Origin: H17-190 sp034435615
Lineage (GTDB): Bacteria > Chloroflexota > Dehalococcoidia > SM23-28-2 > HRBIN24
Assembly (NCBI GenBank): GCA_034435615.1
Contig: DAOTWZ010000003.1
Coordinates: forward strand, 1-27,036
Direction of reading: 5' to 3'
Length of the DNA stretch: 27,036 nucleotides
Program-made: the position numbers and the translations under genes
Shown here: positions 23,461 to 27,036 of the stretch, one piece after another
How positions within the stretch are numbered: position 1 is the first letter of the stretch
How the letters are laid out: each line of letters opens with the position of its first letter
Notes under the pieces: generated by a model
Seen by the model: the letters and a program-made list of their open reading frames with translations, nothing else
What the model was told of the DNA's origin: nothing
The model's database searches: none

Positions 23461-24477
23461 CTAGTAGGTAGCGCGGCTGCCGTCGGAGCAGACCAGCCCC
23501 GTGTCCACCCGGTCCATAGCGCTGGCGTCGCCTCCCAGGGCGGGGATCATGGCCTTCATATTCTCCACCATCATGCCCACGTAGCTGTGGAGGCGGTCGC
23601 CGGGGTCGCCCGGCAGGTCGTCGTCGGAGAGGTCGGTGACGTACCTGGCACCGGTCTCCCGGGCGATCTGATTCAGCACCGGGCTGGGATAGACCTCGGA
23701 GCCGAAGATGGCTGGCACTCGCTCCTGACGGATCTGGTCTATGATGCGGGCCACCTCCTGGGCGGAGGGCTCGTTGAAGCTCGAGGGTTGGATGGCCCCT
23801 ATGACCTGGAAGCCGTAGTCATCGGCCCAGTAGGCCCAGGAGTCGTGGTAGGTGAGGAGCTTGCGGTTCTGCGGAGGCACGGTGGCCACCGCCTGGGCCA
23901 TGGCCCGGTCCAGCTCCTCCAGCCGCTGGCGGAAGGCCCGGTAGTTGGCCTCGTAGTAGCTGGCGTTGGCAGGGTCTTTGCGAGCCAGGGCGTCTTTCAC
24001 TATCTCGGCGTAGCGCATGGTGAGGCGAGCGCTGGGCCAGAGGTGGGGGTTCGGCTTCCCCTGCTCGCGGGGGAAGCTGAAGTCGAACTTCCACTGGTCC
24101 TGGGTGATGGCCTGGTCGCCCAGGAGGACGATCTCGGCGTCCGGGCGCTTGTTGGACTCGGCCATGTCCAGGAGCGGCTCCTCCAGGAAGAGGCCGTTGA
24201 GGATGATCAGGTCAGCCCTCTCCAGCTCGCGGGCCACGGATGCGGGAGGCTCATAGGTGTGGGAGTCCTGGCCCTCCGGTATGACGCCCAGGACGGAGGC
24301 CCGGGCGCAGGCGATGTTCTCGACGATGCTGGTGATGGGGGAGACGCTGGTGACCACCCGCAGGCCGCCGGCCTCCCCCTGGGGGGAGCTGTTTCCGCCG
24401 CCACAGGCGACGGCCAGGGCGATGGCGAGGGCCGCCGATAGGGCCAGCAGCCAGTGTCTCAGGTAGCGTGCGGACAT
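23461..24477 (-). CDS. znuA: Zinc/manganese-binding lipoprotein (TroA/ZnuA family)
   Basis: A 338-residue cluster 9 metal-binding protein. A signal peptide ends in A-V-A-C with Cys25 as the likely lipid anchor. The four metal ligands fit TroA-type sites: His73 (DSHTYEP), His145 (NPHLW), His211 (YHDSWAYWADDYG) and Asp282 (VTDLSDD). The His-rich loop of enteric ZnuA is absent. Three His plus Asp is usual for Zn or Zn/Mn binders. It lies directly after a Fur-family regulator with Cys-pair zinc sites, which favours zinc as the regulated metal. Confidence 0.93.
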   Translation of the reverse strand: MSARYLRHWLLALSAALAIALAVACGGGNSSPQGEAGGLRVVTSVSPITSIVENIACARASVLGVIPEGQDSHTYEPPASVARELERADLIILNGLFLEEPLLDMAESNKRPDAEIVLLGDQAITQDQWKFDFSFPREQGKPNPHLWPSARLTMRYAEIVKDALARKDPANASYYEANYRAFRQRLEELDRAMAQAVATVPPQNRKLLTYHDSWAYWADDYGFQVIGAIQPSSFNEPSAQEVARIIDQIRQERVPAIFGSEVYPSPVLNQIARETGARYVTDLSDDDLPGDPGDRLHSYVGMMVENMKAMIPALGGDASAMDRVDTGLVCSDGSRATY

Positions 24478-24490
24478 CTCTTACCTCCGC

Positions 24491-24940
24491 TCACTGGGAC
24501 TCGACGTCCGGCTGGCGGCACCGCTGGCACAGGCCGAAGATGGCGAAGTGGTCCAGGTCGGCCTGGAAGCCGTGGTCCTCCAGGAGGGCGGTGGCCAGTC
24601 CGTCCAGATAGGAGTTGTCCAGACGCTTCACCTCGCCGCAGCCGCGGCATATGAGGTGATGGTGGCGGTTCTGGCCCGTCCACTCATACTGGGTCTCCAC
24701 GCCCATATGGGTCTCGCTCACCAGGCGCAACTCCTTGGCGGCGGCCAGGGTCCGGTAGACGGTGGAGGCGTCCACATAGGGGTACTGACGGCGCACCCGC
24801 TCCAGGATCTGGGCCGCCGTCACGTGCTGGCCGGCGTGCCGCAGGCTGGAGAGGATGAGCATCCGCTGGGGCGTCACCTTCTGCCCGGCGTCACGCAGGG
24901 CAGCGGCGGTGTCGGGCTCGCAACTCATAGCTCCCACCAT
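24491..24940 (-). CDS. zur: Fur-family metalloregulator, probably Zur
   Basis: A 149-residue Fur-family repressor. The winged-helix part shows KVTPQRMLIL and DASTVYRTLAAAKE; the structural zinc site is Cys98/Cys101 and Cys138/Cys141, and HHH (93-95) lies in the regulatory region. Being the first gene of a znuA-C-B operon points to Zur, but Mur or Fur cannot be excluded. The start is uncertain: ATG 24940 lacks a ribosome site and may be near the transcript start; ATG 24928 has GGGAG only 2 nt upstream. It probably represses its own operon from the AT-rich region just upstream. Confidence 0.88.
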   Translation of the reverse strand: MVGAMSCEPDTAAALRDAGQKVTPQRMLILSSLRHAGQHVTAAQILERVRRQYPYVDASTVYRTLAAAKELRLVSETHMGVETQYEWTGQNRHHHLICRGCGEVKRLDNSYLDGLATALLEDHGFQADLDHFAIFGLCQRCRQPDVESQ

Positions 24941-24943
24941 ATG

Positions 24944-24981
24944 ATGCTACAGAATTTTGTGACTGATGCAACTGTATGCAA
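24944..24981 (-). promoter_or_regulatory. Promoter/operator region of zur-znuACB
   Basis: An AT-rich island has two ATGCAA elements (24966-24971 and 24976-24981) spaced exactly 10 bp apart, one helical turn. On the minus strand the nearer one gives TTGCAT as a -35-like box, 16 nt from a TAGCAT -10-like box (24949-24944). It is the natural place for Zur binding. Confidence 0.45.
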
Positions 24982-25008
24982 AAACCAATCGGGCGTCAAG
25001 ACCGGCCT

Positions 25009-25386
25009 TCAGAGCTGCCGCTCCAGGTGGAGTTCGGCGTGGGCGGGCTGGAAGCCCAGGGAGAGAAAGAGGTGATAGGCAGCCCCGTTCTCCGGCGCCG
25101 TGTGGGCGGTGAGGACGGTGGCCCCCATCTGGCGGGCCAGCTCCAGGCAGTGCTCCAGGATGCGGCGACCGTAGCCCTTGCCCCGCTCCGATGGCTCCAC
25201 GAATAGGTCCACCACCTCCAGCACGTGGGAGGCGGAGGCGTGGAGCTGGACGTAGCCCACGGTGCGCCCCTCCCGCCTGAAGGTGATGATCAGGCACTGG
25301 CGGGTGGAGAGCTCGCACTCCAGCTCCTCCACGTCGGCCAGCGGCCGCCTGGCGTCCTGGCCCCCGTGCATCGCCCTGTCCGTCAC
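25009..25386 (-). CDS. GNAT family N-acetyltransferase
   Basis: A 125-residue GNAT protein. Motif A with the acetyl-CoA loop is V-E-P-S-E-R-G-K-G-Y-G (63-73), followed by RRILEHCLELARQMG and the motif B region NGAAYHLFLSLGF. It starts with GTG, with GGAGG 8 nt upstream; the ATG at codon 6 is a possible alternative. It follows the ArsC-like selenoprotein candidate by 40 nt on the same strand and is probably cotranscribed. The acetyl acceptor is unknown. Confidence 0.85.
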   Translation of the reverse strand: MTDRAMHGGQDARRPLADVEELECELSTRQCLIITFRREGRTVGYVQLHASASHVLEVVDLFVEPSERGKGYGRRILEHCLELARQMGATVLTAHTAPENGAAYHLFLSLGFQPAHAELHLERQL

Positions 25387-25426
25387 CGTCTCTTCCTCCT
25401 CCAGCGTGGGATGTGGGCCGGGCCCT

Positions 25427-25783
25427 TCACTCGCCGGCGTCCAGGGCGGCGGCCAGCGCCTTCGGGTCGAAGCCGAAGAAGACCTGGTCGCCCAGCCGGA
25501 CTATGGGGCGCCGTATCAGATAGGGCACCTCCAGCATGAGGCGCAGCAGCTCCTCCTCGGCGGGCGGCCGGGAGGGGTCCAGCCCCAGCGCCCTGGCCCG
25601 CGGGCTCCGCCAGGCGAAGGCCTGGGCAGGGGAGCGGCCCCCCAGCAGAGAGCGCAGCTCCTCTTCAGTGAAGGGCTCCCGGAAGAAGTCCCTGGCGATC
25701 ACCTCGACGCCTCTCCGCGAGAGGAACTCTCTCGCCCTCTGGCAGGTGGATCAGCCCCGCATCTCGTAGAAGTAGGCCCGCAT
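25427..25783 (-). CDS. ArsC/Spx-family selenoprotein candidate (U-x-x-C), TGA read as Sec
   Basis: Read through one in-frame TGA, the gene encodes 118 residues with the full ArsC/Spx thioredoxin-like fold: MRAYFYEMRG-U-STCQRARE, then EVIARDFF, TEEELRSLL, and LIRRPIV (RRP 91-93) with VFFGFD at the end. TGA at codon 11 (25753-25751) falls exactly on the first Cys of the family's Cys-x-x-Cys redox motif, keeping Cys14. The ATG has GGGAGG a few nt upstream, the frame before the TGA shows family sequence, and codon bias is unbroken across it. A SECIS-like hairpin follows the TGA. Without readthrough only 10 residues are made; a conventional caller would start at GTG 25702 and lose the active site. 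Likely a thiol/selenol oxidoreductase or reductase; arsenate as substrate is not established. A sequencing error or a pseudogene is the alternative. Confidence 0.8.
25708..25753 (-). promoter_or_regulatory. SECIS-like element after in-frame TGA
   Basis: Minus strand: 22 nt after the TGA comes a 5-nt loop AGTTC closed by the perfect 7-bp stem GCGAGAG/CTCTCGC (25735-25729 with 25723-25717). A lower UGCC/GGCG stem flanks a symmetrical purine-rich 5x5 internal loop. A G in the first two loop positions and a loop 16-37 nt from the UGA are the features used in the bacterial SECIS model. Confidence 0.65.
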
Positions 25784-25796
25784 CGTCGCCTCCCGG

Positions 25797-25809
25797 TGGC
25801 ACAGTGCCA
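25797..25809. promoter_or_regulatory. Palindrome TGGCACAGTGCCA upstream of selenoprotein gene
   Basis: A perfect 6+1+6 palindrome immediately before the ribosome site of the ArsC-like gene, between it and its candidate promoter. It may be an operator or an RNA hairpin affecting translation. Confidence 0.4.
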
Positions 25810-25823
25810 TGAATTGCAATTGC

Positions 25824-25853
25824 ATTCTGACGCAATGACATCTCCGGCGTCAA
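25824..25853 (-). promoter_or_regulatory. Candidate promoter of the ArsC-like/GNAT operon
   Basis: On the minus strand TTGACG (25853-25848), an 18-nt spacer and CAGAAT (25829-25824). The palindrome TGCAATTGCA (25815-25824) overlaps the -10 and predicted start, suggesting repressor control. Confidence 0.4.
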
Positions 25854-25896
25854 GACGGGCGCGGGAGACGGCGTCGCTGGCCCCTGGGAGGCGTTA

Positions 25897-25905
25897 TGCT
25901 ATAGT
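25897..25905 (+). promoter_or_regulatory. Extended -10 promoter of prs
   Basis: TGCTATAGT is an extended -10 (TGn plus TATAGT), 37 nt before the ATG of prs. No strong -35 is visible. It is divergent from the ArsC-like gene's promoter. Confidence 0.5.
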
Positions 25906-25942
25906 TGAAGACGGGTAAAGGCCACGGGGTAGCGGCGCCTTC

Positions 25943-26917
25943 ATGAAGAACAGCTTCCTGGACCACGAACTGAAGGTCTTCAGTGGGCGGGCCCATCCGG
26001 CGCTGGCTCAGGCCATCTGCAATTATCTGGAGATACCTCTGGGAGAGGCCGACATCTTCGAGTTCAGCAACGAGAACCTCTTCGTCCGCTACCTGGAGAA
26101 CATAAGGGAACGGGACGTCTTCCTGGTCCAGCCCTTCGTCTCGCCGGTAAACACCCGCATCATGGAGCTTCTCATCATGATCGACGCCGCCAAGCGGGCG
26201 TCGGCGGGGCGGATAACGGCCGTCGTCCCCTACTACGCCTACGGCCGCAGTGACAAGAAGGACCAGCCCCGCGTCCCCATCACCGCCCGGCTCATCGCCA
26301 ACTTCCTGGAGGTGGCGGGGGCGGACCGCCTCCTCACCGTAGACCTCCACGCCGGCCAGATCCAGGGCTTCTTCAACGTCCCCGTGGACGAGCTGACGGC
26401 CCTGGCCATCCTGGCCCGCTACTTCCGGGAGAGCTTCGGCCCGGAGCGGCTGCCGGAGGTGACGGTAGTAGCCACCGACGTGGGCGACGCCAAGCGGGCC
26501 CGCCGCGTGGCCGACCGCCTGGGCGTCCCCCTGGCCATCGTGGAAAAGCGGCGCATAGGAAACCTGGAGCGAGTGGAGGCCGTAAACATCATCGGTGAGG
26601 TGAAAGGCCGCATCGCTCTCATCGTGGACGACGAGGTGGACACCGCCGGCACCCTGGTGGCCACCGCCGAGATCGTGCTGCGCCACGGCGCCCGGGAGGT
26701 CTACGCCTGTTGCACCCACCCCGTCCTTTCCGGGCTGGCCGTGCAGCGGCTGGAGCGTGCCCCCATCCGCGAGCTGGTGGTGACGGACACCATACCCGTG
26801 CCGCCCGAGAAACGGCTGCCCAATATAACCGTCCTCTCCGTGGCCCCCCTGCTGGGGGAGGCCATACGGCGCATCCACACCGGGCAATCGGTGGGCGCCC
26901 TGTTCGACGAGGACTAG
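25943..26917 (+). CDS. prs: Ribose-phosphate pyrophosphokinase
   Basis: A 324-residue class I PRPP synthetase, making PRPP from ribose 5-phosphate and ATP for nucleotide, His and Trp synthesis. It has VPYYAYGRSDKKDQPR (95-110) for ATP and ribose binding, DLHAGQIQGFF (134-144), the catalytic loop KRR (202-204), and the PRPP loop LIVDDEVDTAGTL (226-238). Ala where many enzymes have Gly in the DTGGT motif is a minor variant. The ATG lacks a strong ribosome site (TAAAGG and GGGGT are distant or weak). It is followed by secA after 15 nt. Confidence 0.95.
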   Translation: MKNSFLDHELKVFSGRAHPALAQAICNYLEIPLGEADIFEFSNENLFVRYLENIRERDVFLVQPFVSPVNTRIMELLIMIDAAKRASAGRITAVVPYYAYGRSDKKDQPRVPITARLIANFLEVAGADRLLTVDLHAGQIQGFFNVPVDELTALAILARYFRESFGPERLPEVTVVATDVGDAKRARRVADRLGVPLAIVEKRRIGNLERVEAVNIIGEVKGRIALIVDDEVDTAGTLVATAEIVLRHGAREVYACCTHPVLSGLAVQRLERAPIRELVVTDTIPVPPEKRLPNITVLSVAPLLGEAIRRIHTGQSVGALFDED

Positions 26918-26932
26918 GGAGTTGAGAAGAGC

Positions 26933-27036
26933 ATGCTGGGCCTGATGCGCAGGGTTCTGGGCGACGAGAACGAGCGCCAGTTGCGCAAGCTCTGGCCCCT
27001 GGTGGAGGCCATCAACCGCCTGGAGCCGGAGATGGA
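26933..27036 (+). CDS. secA: Preprotein translocase SecA, N-terminus only
   Basis: The 34 codons available read MLGLMRRVLGDENERQLRKL followed by WPLVEAINRLEPEM, which matches the conserved SecA beginning (a GLxxKxFGDxNERxLKxL-type helix then INxLEPEM). The window edge cuts the gene. SecA is the ATPase motor of Sec-dependent export; the lipoproteins and signal-bearing proteins in this window would use it. It sits 15 nt after prs with a purine-rich ribosome site and is likely cotranscribed. Confidence 0.88.
   Translation, partial: MLGLMRRVLGDENERQLRKLWPLVEAINRLEPEM

Noticed and set aside
25427..25702. Short ArsC-like protein starting at GTG 25702 as the true gene
   Set aside because: It lacks the first beta strand and both redox residues, has no good ribosome site, and the family sequence clearly continues upstream through the TGA.
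1..27036. CRISPR arrays, tRNA or rRNA genes, insertion sequences
   Set aside because: I found no regular repeat-spacer series, no cloverleaf-like sequence or rRNA-like stretch, and no transposase; this is by eye, so a very short element could be missed.

Overview
The window is about 27 kb of GC-rich bacterial DNA packed with short-gap operons. Gene content suggests a Chloroflexota lineage, perhaps near Dehalococcoidia or SAR202-type or thermophilic relatives: several family III (CaiB/BaiF) CoA-transferases, a form II cox-type molybdenum hydroxylase set, LVIVD-repeat and KaiC-like proteins, and sparse AT-rich -10 boxes in GC-rich spacers. The taxonomic call is an inference from gene content, not from a marker tree. 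I see no rRNA, tRNA, CRISPR array or mobile element.

Left part (1-6.4 kb, plus strand): two CaiB/BaiF genes, the second followed by an MmgE/PrpD-family gene, then a carboxymuconolactone-decarboxylase-like gene and xdhC, a maturation factor for molybdenum hydroxylases. A 47-residue arginine-rich ORF on the minus strand lies between the last two.

Middle (6.4-15.8 kb): a minus-strand LVIVD beta-propeller lipoprotein is divergent from a coxG-coxS-coxL-coxM operon with a textbook TTGACA-17-TAATAT promoter. CoxL carries AYRGAGR, the form II signature, so this is a molybdenum hydroxylase of unknown substrate rather than a proven CO dehydrogenase. An orphan solute-binding lipoprotein and a coxD/coxE (MoxR ATPase plus VWA protein) pair follow. 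With xdhC they form a nearly complete structural and maturation set for one enzyme.

Right-middle (15.8-20.3 kb): three more CaiB/BaiF genes and a VOC-family protein. Four of the five CoA-transferase-like proteins lack the catalytic aspartate of the family (Gly, Ser, Gln and Val in its place); only the one paired with MmgE/PrpD keeps it.

Right part (20.3-27 kb): on the minus strand, a KaiC-like ATPase with a small HTH protein, and a zur-znuA-znuC-znuB metal uptake operon. Further right is a GNAT acetyltransferase preceded by what I consider the main discovery: an ArsC/Spx-family thioredoxin-fold protein whose first redox Cys codon is an in-frame TGA (G-TGA-S-T-C), followed 22 nt later by a perfect hairpin that fits the bacterial SECIS model. 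It reads as a selenoprotein with a U-x-x-C motif and would be annotated as a truncated ORF by standard tools. On the plus strand, prs and the first codons of secA close the window.
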